Shown one piece after another: positions 39,449 through 48,362 of a stretch of DNA of 64,000 bases. The translations under genes and the position numbers were made by a program. Origin of the DNA: Alphaproteobacteria bacterium (GTDB lineage: Bacteria > Pseudomonadota > Alphaproteobacteria > UBA8366 > GCA-2717185); the NCBI GenBank assembly GCA_012103325.1, contig WLWY01000001.1, positions 992,001 through 1,056,000 on the forward strand, read 5' to 3'. The notes beneath the pieces are model-generated. The model had not been told where the DNA came from. It was given only the letters and a program-made list of their open reading frames with translations, and did no database searches. Position 1 is the stretch's first letter; each line of letters starts with the position of its first letter.

Positions 39449-40108
39449 TCAGAAGCCCATGCCACCCATCCCGCCCATATCCGGAGCGCCGCCGGGCATG
39501 GCGGCAGGTTTGTCTTCCGGCGTATCGGCGATCATTGCCTCCGTCGTGATGAGCAGACCGGCAACCGAAGCCGCATCCTGCAACGCCGTGCGAACGACTT
39601 TGGCCGGATCGATAATGCCGGCCTTTACCAGGTCGGTATATTTGTCGATCTGAGCGTCGTAGCTGAACGAGGAGTTCTTCGACTCGAGCACCTTGCCGAC
39701 AACGACAGCGCCTTCGGCGCCGGTGTTTTCCGCAATCTGGCGTGTCGGAGCCGATAGGGCGCGGCGCACGATATCGACGCCGACCCGCTGGTCCGCATTC
39801 GTCGGCGATACGCCTTTCAAAGCGCGCGTCGCGTGCAGCAGTGCGACACCGCCACCCGGGACAACACCCTCCTCAACCGCGGCGCGGGTCGCGTGCATAG
39901 CGTCCTCGACACGATCCTTGCGCTCTTTCACCTCGACTTCCGTGGCACCACCGACTTTGATCAGCGCAACGTCGGCAGCAAGTTTTGCAAGCCGTTCCTG
40001 AAGCTTCTCGCGGTCGTAGTCGGACGATGTTTCTTCGACCTGGGCACGGATCTGCGCACAGCGCGCCTCACCAGAAAATTTTACGTCTTTAAGCAGCCGT
40101 TGCCTCAC
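39449..40108 (-). pseudogene. groL: groEL copy with an internal deletion of about 330 codons
   Basis: The 219-codon frame reads [10 protein letters not shown], the normal N-terminal ten or so residues of GroEL, then passes at a single arginine into [20 protein letters not shown], which belongs near residue 345 (E. coli numbering), and continues normally to the GGMGGMGF tail. Missing are the N-terminal equatorial half with the ATP-binding DGTTT loop and most of the apical substrate-binding domain, so it cannot work as a chaperonin. The opening is also damaged: where ATG GCT GCT AAA is expected, the DNA reads ACG GCT GCT TAA. The frame survives only from a GTG at 40108, two bases after GAGGAG. 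It follows an intact groES. Either a true deletion with a second groEL elsewhere, or an assembly error. Confidence 0.8.
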
Positions 40109-40115
40109 TACTCCT

Positions 40116-40436
40116 CTATGCGGCTTTCTTTTTGGATTTCGGTGAAGTCTTCTCGATCACGCACATGATGTCCGACTCCTTCATGATCAGAAGCTCCTCG
40201 CCATCGAGTTTGACCTCCGTTCCGGACCATTTACCGAACAGAACCCGGTCCCCAGCTTTCACATCAAGCGGCGTTACCGTTCCGTTTTCGGAACGAGTCC
40301 CATCGCCAACCGCGACGATTTCGCCTTCCATGGGTTTTTCCTGCGCGGTATCCGGAATAATGATCCCGCCCGCGCTTTTTTCTTCGCTTCCTACCCGCCG
40401 TACCAGCACGCGGTCATGCAGTGGCCTGAATTTCAT
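40116..40436 (-). CDS. groES: Co-chaperonin GroES
   Basis: A 106-residue GroES, slightly longer than usual (95-97) owing to a lysine-rich tail. It starts [14 protein letters not shown], carries the mobile loop [18 protein letters not shown] and the roof loop GTRSENG, and forms the lid of the GroEL cage. ATG 40436 has GGAGGA at good spacing. Transcription should be controlled by the CIRCE element upstream. The groEL that normally follows is internally deleted. Confidence 0.96.
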   Translation of the reverse strand: MKFRPLHDRVLVRRVGSEEKSAGGIIIPDTAQEKPMEGEIVAVGDGTRSENGTVTPLDVKAGDRVLFGKWSGTEVKLDGEELLIMKESDIMCVIEKTSPKSKKKAA

Positions 40437-40502
40437 CCCTGTTCCTCCATATGAACGTTAAATTCTTGATAGAAGCCCCAAAGCCTAACCCCCAACAGGA
40501 TT

Positions 40503-40529
40503 TTGGCACTCCCTTGTCTCGAGTGCCAA
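40503..40529 (-). promoter_or_regulatory. CIRCE operator (HrcA binding site)
   Basis: TTGGCACTC-N9-GAGTGCCAA has perfect 9-bp arms and the canonical 9-bp spacer, differing from the consensus TTAGCACTC only at the third base. It lies 67 bp upstream of groES, just after the presumed -10 box, the standard position for HrcA repression of groESL. Confidence 0.95.
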
Positions 40530-40531
40530 GG

Positions 40532-40560
40532 CATCTATGAAATTGAGACAAGGGAGTCAA
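40532..40560 (-). promoter_or_regulatory. Candidate groES promoter
   Basis: On the minus strand TTGACT (40560-40555) is followed after 17 bases by TAGATG, or after 16 by ATAGAT, directly ahead of CIRCE. The -35 box is good and the -10 is weak. The promoter overlaps the right arm of the 13-bp inverted repeat ACTCCCTTGTCTC. Confidence 0.5.
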
Positions 40561-40755
40561 GCATTCCGGGGGCAGAAGCACCTTCACGGATTGTCTTCGG
40601 GCTGGCAGCACTCTCCCCAACAGGCTGCCAACTTATTGATTTTGCTGTTCATTCATTGTTCGTTCATAATTTTCCCTATACGCTAACCGTTGGAGCTTTT
40701 TTGCCAGCCAGACCCCGAGGAGCCTTTCCGCTGTAAACGATAAAAAGGTACCGAC

Positions 40756-41025
40756 ATGAGCTTGCAGTCTCGAGTTTACGAACCGAAAGATTTTCAGCTG
40801 ACAACGGCCGAGATTCTCTACCGGCTTCCGGACTACCCGGACATTCTGCAGAGCTTTGTCTGGCAAAAACTCGACACTGCACCCGAATTTCCCAAGCTAC
40901 GCGGCTTTCTCGATTTCTGGACGAAGAATCTGGATGGATCGATTTATTCCGTTCGCGTGGCCGGCCGCGACCTCATTGGCGCCCCATCTCTGCGGTGTAT
41001 TGATAAGGATTTCGTCCTCCACTAA
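40756..41025 (+). CDS. Usg-like family protein
   Basis: An 89-residue cytoplasmic protein of the alphaproteobacterial Usg family (COG5425-like as I recall it). The core is TTAEILYRLPDYPDILQSF, then FPKLRGFLDFWTKNLDG, ending in FVLH, matching the family in length and at both ends. The name came from a position near tryptophan genes in other species; the function is unknown. Here it lies divergent from groES. The AAAAGG before ATG 40756 is an adequate ribosome site. Confidence 0.8.
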   Translation: MSLQSRVYEPKDFQLTTAEILYRLPDYPDILQSFVWQKLDTAPEFPKLRGFLDFWTKNLDGSIYSVRVAGRDLIGAPSLRCIDKDFVLH

Positions 41026-41131
41026 GCCCAAATTCGCTGACGGCGACGGCGAACTATTCTCCGCCGCTTGACGAAAACGACCTTTTTCGCTCGTATTCGC
41101 TTCACCGAACGTCGAGAGAGAAAGGGCATCC

Positions 41132-42442
41132 ATGCCGATCAGCGTTGTCATCGTCGGGTCGGGCCCGAGCGGATTCTACGTCGCCGAGGCCTTGATCAAA
41201 TCCGAAGCGGATGTCGCGATCGACATCGTCGACCGATTGCCGACACCCTATGGATTGATTCGAGGTGGCGTCGCGCCGGACCATCAGAGCACGAAGCGCG
41301 TTACCCGAGCCTACGAGCGAACCGCTCTTAACGAGAAGGTCCGTTATTACGGGAACGTCGAACTCGGCCGCGATGTGAGCCTCGACGAACTCCGGGCGGC
41401 ATATGATGCCGTCGTCTTGACCATTGGCATGCCAGGCGACAGCAAGCTCGGCGTGCCAGGCGAGGACAAGAAAGGCGTCATCGGTTCGGCGGCATTCGTT
41501 GGCTGGTACAACGGACATCCCGATTTCAAGGACCTCGACCCCTGTCTGGAAACTGGAAACGTCGTCGTGATCGGCAATGGCAATGTCGCGATAGACGTGG
41601 CAAGGGTCCTGGTAAAAACGCCGGCGGAAATGACGGAGGCCGATCTACCAAGACATGTCAGCGACGCAATCCAGGCATCACCGGTCACCGATGTCTACAT
41701 GGTCGGGCGGCGGGGACCGGTCGAAGCCAAGTTTACCAATGTCGAACTCCGCGAAATGGGGCAGCTCGAGAACGCAGCGGCGATCGTCGATCCGGGGGAT
41801 TTACCGGAAGAGGTTACCGGAGACTGGTCCGATCGGGACAAGCGGCTGCGCGAGCGGAATCTCGCGTCCCTTAAGGAGTTCAGCACCGCACCGCGCGACG
41901 GGAAAGCCAAGTCGGTTCATTTCACCTTTTACGCAAAACCGGTCGAAATCGTCGGACCCGACCGTGTTACAGGCGCTCGCCTCGAAAAAACCCGTGTCGT
42001 GAACGGCCGGGCAGAGGGCACCGGCGCCTTTGTCGACATCGAATGCGGCCTCGTCGTCCCCGCGATCGGATATACGCTAGACCCGCCCCAGGATGTGCCT
42101 TTCGACCAAAGCACCGGCACGATCCGCAACGATAACGGGCGCGTTGAAGATGGCGTTTATGTTGCGGGGTGGGCGAAACGCGGCCCGTCCGGCGTTATCG
42201 GCACCAACAAGCCGGACGGCCAAAACGCGGCAGCTCAGATTCTCGAAGACGTGAAAAACGGCTCAAAACCAGGCCGCACCCAGTTTGAAACACTGTTAAA
42301 AAGCCGGAATATAGAATGGGTCGACTTTGCCGCGTGGCAGCGGATCGATGCCGCCGAAGTCGCCAATGCGCCGCCAGGCGCGCCTCGGGAGAAGTTCGTG
42401 ACCACGGCCGATATGCTGAAACTGCTCGGCAGCGCCTCTTGA
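41132..42442 (+). CDS. Adrenodoxin-type ferredoxin-NADP+ reductase (FprA-like)
   Basis: A 436-residue FAD flavoprotein moving electrons between NADPH and ferredoxin. The FAD motif is GSGPSGFY (9-16), followed by the family phrase PTPYGLIRGGVAPDH. The NADP motif is GNGNVAIDVARV near 150, and GWAKRGPSGVIGTNK near 350 is diagnostic for the adrenodoxin reductase/FprA group. GAGAGAGAAAGGG precedes the ATG. Being 265 nt upstream of korA, it could reoxidise or supply the ferredoxin used by KorAB, though a separate transcript is possible. Confidence 0.9.
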   Translation: MPISVVIVGSGPSGFYVAEALIKSEADVAIDIVDRLPTPYGLIRGGVAPDHQSTKRVTRAYERTALNEKVRYYGNVELGRDVSLDELRAAYDAVVLTIGMPGDSKLGVPGEDKKGVIGSAAFVGWYNGHPDFKDLDPCLETGNVVVIGNGNVAIDVARVLVKTPAEMTEADLPRHVSDAIQASPVTDVYMVGRRGPVEAKFTNVELREMGQLENAAAIVDPGDLPEEVTGDWSDRDKRLRERNLASLKEFSTAPRDGKAKSVHFTFYAKPVEIVGPDRVTGARLEKTRVVNGRAEGTGAFVDIECGLVVPAIGYTLDPPQDVPFDQSTGTIRNDNGRVEDGVYVAGWAKRGPSGVIGTNKPDGQNAAAQILEDVKNGSKPGRTQFETLLKSRNIEWVDFAAWQRIDAAEVANAPPGAPREKFVTTADMLKLLGSAS

Positions 42443-42707
42443 GCCTTTCTGGGCGCGGTAGCGGAATTGTTCAATTCTTTGCGACAGGCTTCGCCGAGCC
42501 ATTGTCTGACTGTATGCTCGCACCTACCTCTTTGATTTGGACCGCCCTTCAGCGTTGCGTCCCGAAGGTTGCTGCGATAGGTATTGCAACCGCGCCGAAT
42601 CGGCGGAGTCGAATGCAAAACAGGTGACGGACCCGAGACAATAGATCGGGAACGTCCACGATGAGGGTGGATCGCCCTAGTGCGATCATCAAGCAAAGGA
42701 CCAAGCC

Positions 42708-44576
42708 ATGGCTGTGACAGCCGAAGAAATTCAAGAGGACGTCCCCCGCTCAGTACTGGAATCGGCCGTCATCCGCTTCGCGGGTGATTCCGGCGACGGC
42801 ATGCAGCTGACCGGCAGCCAGTTCACCCTGGCAACCGCACTTGCCGGCAACGATCTTGCGACCTTCCCCGACTTTCCGGCGGAAATCCGCGCCCCTGTCG
42901 GGACGACCTTCGGCGTATCGGCATTTCAGATCAATTTCGGGGCACGAGGCATTCGTACCTCCGGCGACGCTCTGGACGTTCTGGTTGCGATGAACCCCGC
43001 CGCGCTAAAATCAAACGTCGACGATGTGCGGCCCGGCGGTCTTTTGATCATCGATGCCGGTGCTTTCTCCAAACGAAACCTGGATAAAGCCGGCTTCGCA
43101 GAAAACCCGCTGACTGACGACAGCCTCGAAAAGTACAAGGTCCTCGAAGTCGACATGTCCCGTCTGACGGTTGAAGCCGTCAAAGAATTCGGTCTCTCGA
43201 CCAAAGACTCGCTGCGTTGCAAGAACATGTGGGCGCTCGGTCTGATCTACTGGATGTATGGCCGCAAGCGCCAGCCCTCCATCGACTGGCTGAACAACAA
43301 GTTCAAGAAACTGCCCGACGTCGCGAGCGCGAACATAGCAGCCATCAATGCGGGCCACGCGTTTGGCGAAACCGCAGAGATGCCAGCGGAAGTAAGCGCC
43401 TACATCGTTCCCGCGGCGGATATTGAACCGGGTCTCTACCGCACGGTAACGGGCGCGGAGGCCATCGCTTGGGGCTTGGTCTCGGGGTCGCAGCTCGCCG
43501 ATCTGGACATGGTCTTTTGCTCCTATCCGATTACGCCCGCGTCCTCGGTATTGCACGAACTCGCGAATATGAAGCACTACGACGTTCAGACCTTTCAGGC
43601 GGAAGACGAAATTTCCGCGGCCTGCGCCGCGATCGGCGTCTCCTACGGCGGTTCGCTCGGTGTCACCTCGAGCTCCGGCCCGGGTGTCGCGCTCAAGACG
43701 GAGGCCATGGGACTGGCGATCAGCATCGAACTGCCGCTGGTCATCGTGAATTCACAACGGGCCGGCCCGTCGACCGGCATGCCGACGAAAACCGAGCAAT
43801 CCGACCTCTATCAGGCGGTTTATGGCCGCAACGCGGACAGTCCCTTGGTTGTCCTTGCGGCTCGTTCGCCAGGTGACTGCTTCGACGTCGCGATCGAGTC
43901 GGTGCGCCTCTCCACGAAATACATGACTCCGGTCATTCTGCTGACGGACGGCTATATCGCGAATGCATCGGAACCGTGGCTAATACCCGATTTCGACGAT
44001 TATGAGCCATTCCCCGCGACATTCCGCGACAACCCGGAAGATTTTCACCCCTATATCCGCGACTCGGAAACGCTGGGCCGGGTTTGGGTCAAACCAGGGA
44101 CACCGGGTCTCGAGCATCGCGTCGGCGGCATCGAAAAAAGCTACGATAGCGGCCACATTTCATACGACCCGGACAATCATCAGAAGATGACCGACATTCG
44201 AGCGGCGAAAATCAAAGGCATTGCCAACGACATCCCCTTGCAAGAAGTCGACCAGGGCAACGAAAGCGGCCGCGTCGCCGTCGTGGGCTGGGGCTCTACC
44301 TACGGGCCGATCAGCCGTGCCGTTTCGGTCTTGCGCGACAAGGGCGAAGACGTGTCGCATATCCATCTTCGCTATATCAACCCGCTGCCGCGCAATCTCG
44401 GCGAACTGCTGAAGGGCTTCGACAAGGTCGTCGTGCCCGAAATGAACACGGGGCAACTCGTAACGCTATTGCGCAGCGAATATCTCGTCCCCGCGGAAGG
44501 CTTGAACAAGGTAAATGGACAGCCGTTCAAAATTGCCGAGATCGAGAATGCGGTCCGCGCCCGATTGGAGAGTTGA
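42708..44576 (+). CDS. korA: 2-oxoacid:ferredoxin oxidoreductase, alpha (fused gamma-alpha) subunit
   Basis: A 622-residue subunit with the gamma domain first (about 18-200, RFAGDSGDGMQLTGS) and the alpha, pyrimidine-binding domain after it (from about 250, SYPITPASSVLHELA). This fused form is typical of two-subunit 2-oxoglutarate:ferredoxin oxidoreductase (KorAB/OorAB). The reaction is oxidative decarboxylation of 2-oxoglutarate with CoA and ferredoxin, reversible in reductive TCA organisms. AAAGGACC precedes ATG 42708. korB starts one base after the stop. A pyruvate or branched-chain substrate cannot be excluded. Confidence 0.9.
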   Translation: MAVTAEEIQEDVPRSVLESAVIRFAGDSGDGMQLTGSQFTLATALAGNDLATFPDFPAEIRAPVGTTFGVSAFQINFGARGIRTSGDALDVLVAMNPAALKSNVDDVRPGGLLIIDAGAFSKRNLDKAGFAENPLTDDSLEKYKVLEVDMSRLTVEAVKEFGLSTKDSLRCKNMWALGLIYWMYGRKRQPSIDWLNNKFKKLPDVASANIAAINAGHAFGETAEMPAEVSAYIVPAADIEPGLYRTVTGAEAIAWGLVSGSQLADLDMVFCSYPITPASSVLHELANMKHYDVQTFQAEDEISAACAAIGVSYGGSLGVTSSSGPGVALKTEAMGLAISIELPLVIVNSQRAGPSTGMPTKTEQSDLYQAVYGRNADSPLVVLAARSPGDCFDVAIESVRLSTKYMTPVILLTDGYIANASEPWLIPDFDDYEPFPATFRDNPEDFHPYIRDSETLGRVWVKPGTPGLEHRVGGIEKSYDSGHISYDPDNHQKMTDIRAAKIKGIANDIPLQEVDQGNESGRVAVVGWGSTYGPISRAVSVLRDKGEDVSHIHLRYINPLPRNLGELLKGFDKVVVPEMNTGQLVTLLRSEYLVPAEGLNKVNGQPFKIAEIENAVRARLES

Positions 44577-44577
44577 G

Positions 44578-45603
44578 ATGAATATTGCAACACCGCCCGA
44601 GAAACTGACGGCAAAAGACTTCACCTCCGATCAAGAAGTCCGCTGGTGTCCCGGCTGCGGCGACTACGCAATCCTCAAATCGGTCCGCGGCACGCTGGCC
44701 GACCTCGGCGTGGAACGGCACAACACCGTCTTCATCTCCGGCATCGGCTGTGCGGCGCGCTTTCCCTACTACATGGAAACTTATGGCTTCCACACGATCC
44801 ATGGGCGGGCGCCCTCTATCGCGACGGGGCTGAAAATTGCCAATCCGGATCTCGACATCTGGGTCATCTCCGGCGATGGCGACGCGCTGTCGATCGGCGG
44901 CAACCATCTCCTGCACCTACTGCGGCGTAATGTGAATCTGCAGTTTCTCCTGTTCAATAACGAGATCTACGGCCTGACCAAAGGCCAGTATTCGCCGACC
45001 TCGCGCCCGGGTACGCGGTCACCGTCGACGCCTCTTGGGTCGGTCGACAACCCGGTGTCCGCCGCATCCTTCGCGCTGGGATCCGGCGCGCGTTTCGTCG
45101 CCCGCTCGATCGACACGCTGCAAAAGCATATGCCACCCGTCCTCAAACGGGCCCACCAGCACACTGGTGCATCCTTCGTTGAGATTTTCCAGAACTGTAT
45201 CGTCTACAACGACGGTGTCTTTGGCCGCTTCACCGATAAGGCCATTGCCGCGGACGCTCAGATTGACGTCGTGCACAGCGAGCCGCTTGTCTTCGGAAAA
45301 GAGCGGAACAAGGGGCTGCGCATGAAGCCCGGCACCATGGAGCTGGAGGTCGTCACAATCGGCGAAGGCGGCATCTCGATGGACGATGTCCTGGTTCACG
45401 ATGAAACGAACCGGACGCTGGCGGCCATGCTCGCGGCCATGGAACCACCAGCCTTTCCCGTCGCTATCGGCGTCCTCTATTGCAACCCGGGTCCAACCTA
45501 TGTCGACAGCATGCGCGAACAGGCCGCGGTTGCGAAGAATGCCGCCCCGAAAGCAAACATGAACGACCTCCTCCGCGGCGGCCATACCTGGCAGATCGAC
45601 TGA
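44578..45603 (+). CDS. korB: 2-oxoacid:ferredoxin oxidoreductase, beta subunit
   Basis: A 341-residue ThDP-binding partner of KorA. The ThDP motif GDGDALSIGGNH (about 101-112) ends with LLFNNEIYGLTKGQ, and cysteines in RWCPGCGDY and GIGCAARF are placed like the 4Fe-4S ligands of KorB. The start ATG 44578 follows the korA stop immediately with GAGAGTTGAG upstream; the longer frame would overlap korA. Length and motifs match the two-subunit 2-oxoglutarate enzyme. No dedicated ferredoxin gene is adjacent. Confidence 0.92.
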   Translation: MNIATPPEKLTAKDFTSDQEVRWCPGCGDYAILKSVRGTLADLGVERHNTVFISGIGCAARFPYYMETYGFHTIHGRAPSIATGLKIANPDLDIWVISGDGDALSIGGNHLLHLLRRNVNLQFLLFNNEIYGLTKGQYSPTSRPGTRSPSTPLGSVDNPVSAASFALGSGARFVARSIDTLQKHMPPVLKRAHQHTGASFVEIFQNCIVYNDGVFGRFTDKAIAADAQIDVVHSEPLVFGKERNKGLRMKPGTMELEVVTIGEGGISMDDVLVHDETNRTLAAMLAAMEPPAFPVAIGVLYCNPGPTYVDSMREQAAVAKNAAPKANMNDLLRGGHTWQID

Positions 45604-46096
45604 CTGCCGGAAACGTTGTTTCGATGCGGAGCCCGTTCTCCGCGAGCAATCCCGGCCTGCCCAAACGAATCGCTCACCGAACGCAGGCACCGGATCGCGC
45701 TGTCGTTACCGACGGTAATCCGCGCTGCGACGGAATTCTTTACAATTTGAATTATTATCCAAATTCTCTACAACGCACTGAAATTTAATAGAGTTTTGCC
45801 CTTCAAGTTGTTCCGAGTGAAGCCAGCAGTTGAAAGGCCGTCGGATTTCTTTACATTTATGTGAAACGGGCTATCGGACATATTGCTTAATATATTGGTT
45901 TTATTGACTTATTTATTTTCGGCATGAGTTTTGCTTGGTTTCCGGTGGGCAGGCCGCACACAACGGTTCAAAAATAATTGCGGTGTCGCTTTTTTTTGGC
46001 GAACTGTCGGGTAAAATTGGATTGAGAAGGTCAAAAGAAGTTTCGACCTCGAACAATTCAGTAGGGCGAGGGAAGATATAGGAGGGAAACGAAGCG
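45604..46096. other. Long AT-rich intergenic region after korB
   Basis: About 490 bases without a recognised gene. The sequence turns AT-rich after 45720 and carries an inverted repeat AATTTG-N10-CAAATT (45744-45765) and several T or A runs. It probably holds the promoter of the small membrane protein gene that follows. I do not see a tRNA or a named RNA element. Confidence 0.4.
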
Positions 46097-46252
46097 ATGC
46101 AGGCAACGAACCTTTCCGACCGGTTCTTGAATATGACGAAAGCCAGCCTTGCACGCCGGTTGGCCATTCTGTTTTGCATCGCCGCGTCGGCGATTGGCTG
46201 GGCGGCGATCATTGGGCTGATCCTCCTTCTGAAGCCCGACCTACCTTTTTAG
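46097..46252 (+). CDS. Small single-pass membrane protein (51 residues)
   Basis: A short frame, MQATNLSDRF at the start and LLLKPDLPF at the end, with a basic segment (TKASLARR, 14-21) followed by one membrane helix (about 22-46). A strong ribosome site GGAGGG sits nine bases before the ATG, and the basic-then-hydrophobic layout suggests a cytoplasmic N-terminus. No family is recognised. It precedes the MFS exporter gene by 141 nt. The support is the ribosome site plus a plausible membrane segment, so it remains tentative. Confidence 0.5.
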   Translation: MQATNLSDRFLNMTKASLARRLAILFCIAASAIGWAAIIGLILLLKPDLPF

Positions 46253-46393
46253 CTCGAGCTTTCCACACGCGAAATTAAGCTGAACGAGCGCCTCATCTCG
46301 CAATAGATATCGAACTCCAACGCGGTGCCGACACAGAATTGGCGAGCGCGAAAAGCCCCTGCGCGCTAGGTTGGAGGCATTCGCCAAATTCAA

Positions 46394-47938
46394 ATGCTCC
46401 CCATGGGGTCGATGACGGCAACCGAACACACGCTCGAAACCCCAAGCGCGTTTCGCAAATGGATGCTGCTGGCGTCGGTTACGCTGGCAACGACAATCTA
46501 TGGCATGACAGTGCTGATCGTCAGCGTCGTCCTGCCCCAGATGCAGGGTACCCTGTCCGCGACACCGGACCAGATCAGCTGGGTCATGACCTTCAATATT
46601 CTGGCAACGGCGGTCGTAACGCCAGTAACGGGATGGCTGACAAGCCGCTTCGGTTGGCGCAATGTAATGCTCAACGGCGTGTTGGGCTTTATCGTTGCGA
46701 CATTGCTGTGCGGCCAGGCGGACTCGCTCGAATCCCTGGTCGTCTATCGCATTTTCCAGGGCGGGTTCGGCGCGCCGCTCGTGCCCCTGGCACAGGCCGT
46801 TCTGCTCGATACCTTCGAACGCCGGCAACATGGGCTCGTGACGTCGATATTCGGCATGGGCGTCGTTGTCGGACCGATAATCGGGCCCGTTTTCGGCGGT
46901 TATCTTAGCGAAATTTACGATTGGCGCTGGGCGTTCTACATGATCGTGCCGTTTGGCGTTGCGGGCTATCTCGGGCTCTGGGTCTTCCTGAGAGACGGCG
47001 GCCGGGAGTTCGGATCCCGCTTCGACTGGACAGGCTTTCTGGCCCTGTCCTTCGCGATTTCCTGCCTGCAGCTCTTACTCGACCGCGGCGAGCGTCTCGA
47101 CTGGTTTGAATCGACGGAAATACTCCTCGAGGCCGCGCTCGGCATCTTCGCCTTCTATATTTTCATCGTTCACAGTTTGACCAGCCGCCATCCCCTACTC
47201 GATCCCAAGAACCTGTTAAATCGCAACTATGCGATCGGGCTGGTGATCGTGCTGATATACGGCATGCTAAACTTCACACCGATGGTGATGCTGCCACCGA
47301 TGTTGAAAGGCATCGCCGGCTATCCCGAGTCCGTGATCGGGATGTTGCTGAGTGCCAGAGGCGGTGGCGCCCTCATAGGGTTTTTCCTGGCTGTCTGGGT
47401 CGGCAAGCTCGATCCCCGCATCGGCATGGTCATCGGATTCGGTCTCTTGGTCTGGTCCGGCTGGCACATGATGACTTTCGATATGAACGTAACGAGCTTC
47501 GATGTCGGTTTGTCCAGCGCCGTGCAAGGACTCGCAGTCGGCATCCTTTGGGTACCGTTGACCATTGCCACCTTCGCGACCATCGACAAGAGCAAGCTGG
47601 CCGAGACCATGTCGGTTTTCCATCTGTTGCGAAACGTGGGCAGCAGCATCTTCATCTCGCTGAGCGTGACGATTCTGGTCCGCACATCGAGTATCAACTA
47701 TGCCCGCATGACCGAATTTATTTCGCCGTTCAACAAGTTGCTCGGGTTTCCCGTAAATCATACTTCGTTCGATATCAGTGGCGTCAGCGGCCTTGCCGCA
47801 ATCAGTATCGAGCTCGACCGGCAGGCGGATATGATCGGCTTCTTGAACGCCTTTGGCGCCTTTACGTTCGCAAGCGCTCTTGCACTGCCCTTGGTCCTGC
47901 TGGTACGGATGCCGCGCAAATCGGCGGCAACACAATAA
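46394..47938 (+). CDS. DHA2-family MFS multidrug efflux permease (EmrB/QacA-like)
   Basis: A 514-residue inner-membrane protein with about fourteen helices, the DHA2 hallmark. Motif C of exporters is visible as GMGVVVGPIIGPVFGG (about 155-170) and the loop motif as WLTSRFGWRNVML. It is similar to EmrB, which works with a membrane-fusion partner (EmrA) and TolC, but no EmrA gene is next to it. Starts at 46394, 46403 and 46412 are all possible. The ArsC/Spx-like gene follows after 18 nt. Confidence 0.88.
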   Translation: MLPMGSMTATEHTLETPSAFRKWMLLASVTLATTIYGMTVLIVSVVLPQMQGTLSATPDQISWVMTFNILATAVVTPVTGWLTSRFGWRNVMLNGVLGFIVATLLCGQADSLESLVVYRIFQGGFGAPLVPLAQAVLLDTFERRQHGLVTSIFGMGVVVGPIIGPVFGGYLSEIYDWRWAFYMIVPFGVAGYLGLWVFLRDGGREFGSRFDWTGFLALSFAISCLQLLLDRGERLDWFESTEILLEAALGIFAFYIFIVHSLTSRHPLLDPKNLLNRNYAIGLVIVLIYGMLNFTPMVMLPPMLKGIAGYPESVIGMLLSARGGGALIGFFLAVWVGKLDPRIGMVIGFGLLVWSGWHMMTFDMNVTSFDVGLSSAVQGLAVGILWVPLTIATFATIDKSKLAETMSVFHLLRNVGSSIFISLSVTILVRTSSINYARMTEFISPFNKLLGFPVNHTSFDISGVSGLAAISIELDRQADMIGFLNAFGAFTFASALALPLVLLVRMPRKSAATQ

Positions 47939-47956
47939 TCAGACAGGCATGGGTGG

Positions 47957-48319
47957 ATGATCACGATATATGGCATCAAGAATTGCGACACCTGCCGCAA
48001 GGCATTGAAATGGCTGGCGGCGGAGCATGTCGAACACCGCTTCCACGATTTTCGTGCCGACGGCCTAGACAGCGGCACCCTGTCAACCTGGATAAAAGCC
48101 CTTGGCTGGGAACAATTGCTGAATCGGCGTGGCACGACATGGCGAAACCTTCCCGCCGAAGATAAGGACGCGGTCGACGAAGCGGCCGCGGCCAAACTGA
48201 TGGAATCCAATCCGACTCTCATCAAGCGGCCCGTTATCGATCTCGGTGATGCATTCGTGGTCGGCTTCAAGAACCCGGAACAAGAGGCCATTCGAGCCCA
48301 AGCGGAGGCCGGTCAATGA
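47957..48319 (+). CDS. ArsC/Spx/YffB-family thioredoxin-fold protein
   Basis: A 120-residue protein. The opening TIYGIKNCDTCRKALKWL holds a CxxC (C10-x-x-C13), and the later KRPVIDLGD matches the RP-x-x-x pattern of the ArsC fold. It fits the YffB/MgsR branch, glutathione-linked reductases or regulators, better than true arsenate reductase, and no ars genes are nearby. Possibly co-transcribed with the MFS gene upstream and nudC downstream (43 nt). Confidence 0.85.
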   Translation: MITIYGIKNCDTCRKALKWLAAEHVEHRFHDFRADGLDSGTLSTWIKALGWEQLLNRRGTTWRNLPAEDKDAVDEAAAAKLMESNPTLIKRPVIDLGDAFVVGFKNPEQEAIRAQAEAGQ

Positions 48320-48362
48320 AAAAGCGCCTCGATAGCACTTCACCATGTGATAGGACCTGCTT

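Larger units (their letters stand above)
40437..40755. other. Divergent control region groES / usg-like gene
   Basis: These 319 bases hold the groES promoter and CIRCE described separately, an interleaved 13-bp inverted repeat (40508-40520 with 40545-40557), and, towards the Usg-like gene, an AT-rich stretch around 40635-40690. No gene is supported here. Confidence 0.5.

Noticed and set aside
39449..40108. The groEL fragment as a natural minichaperone
   Set aside because: Known minichaperones consist of the apical domain, which is the part mostly deleted here. What remains is intermediate and equatorial sequence without the ATP-binding loop.
42670..42687. GATCGC-N6-GCGATC inverted repeat before korA
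   Set aside because: Short arms in GC-rich sequence with no T tract and no regulator next to it. Nothing separates it from chance.
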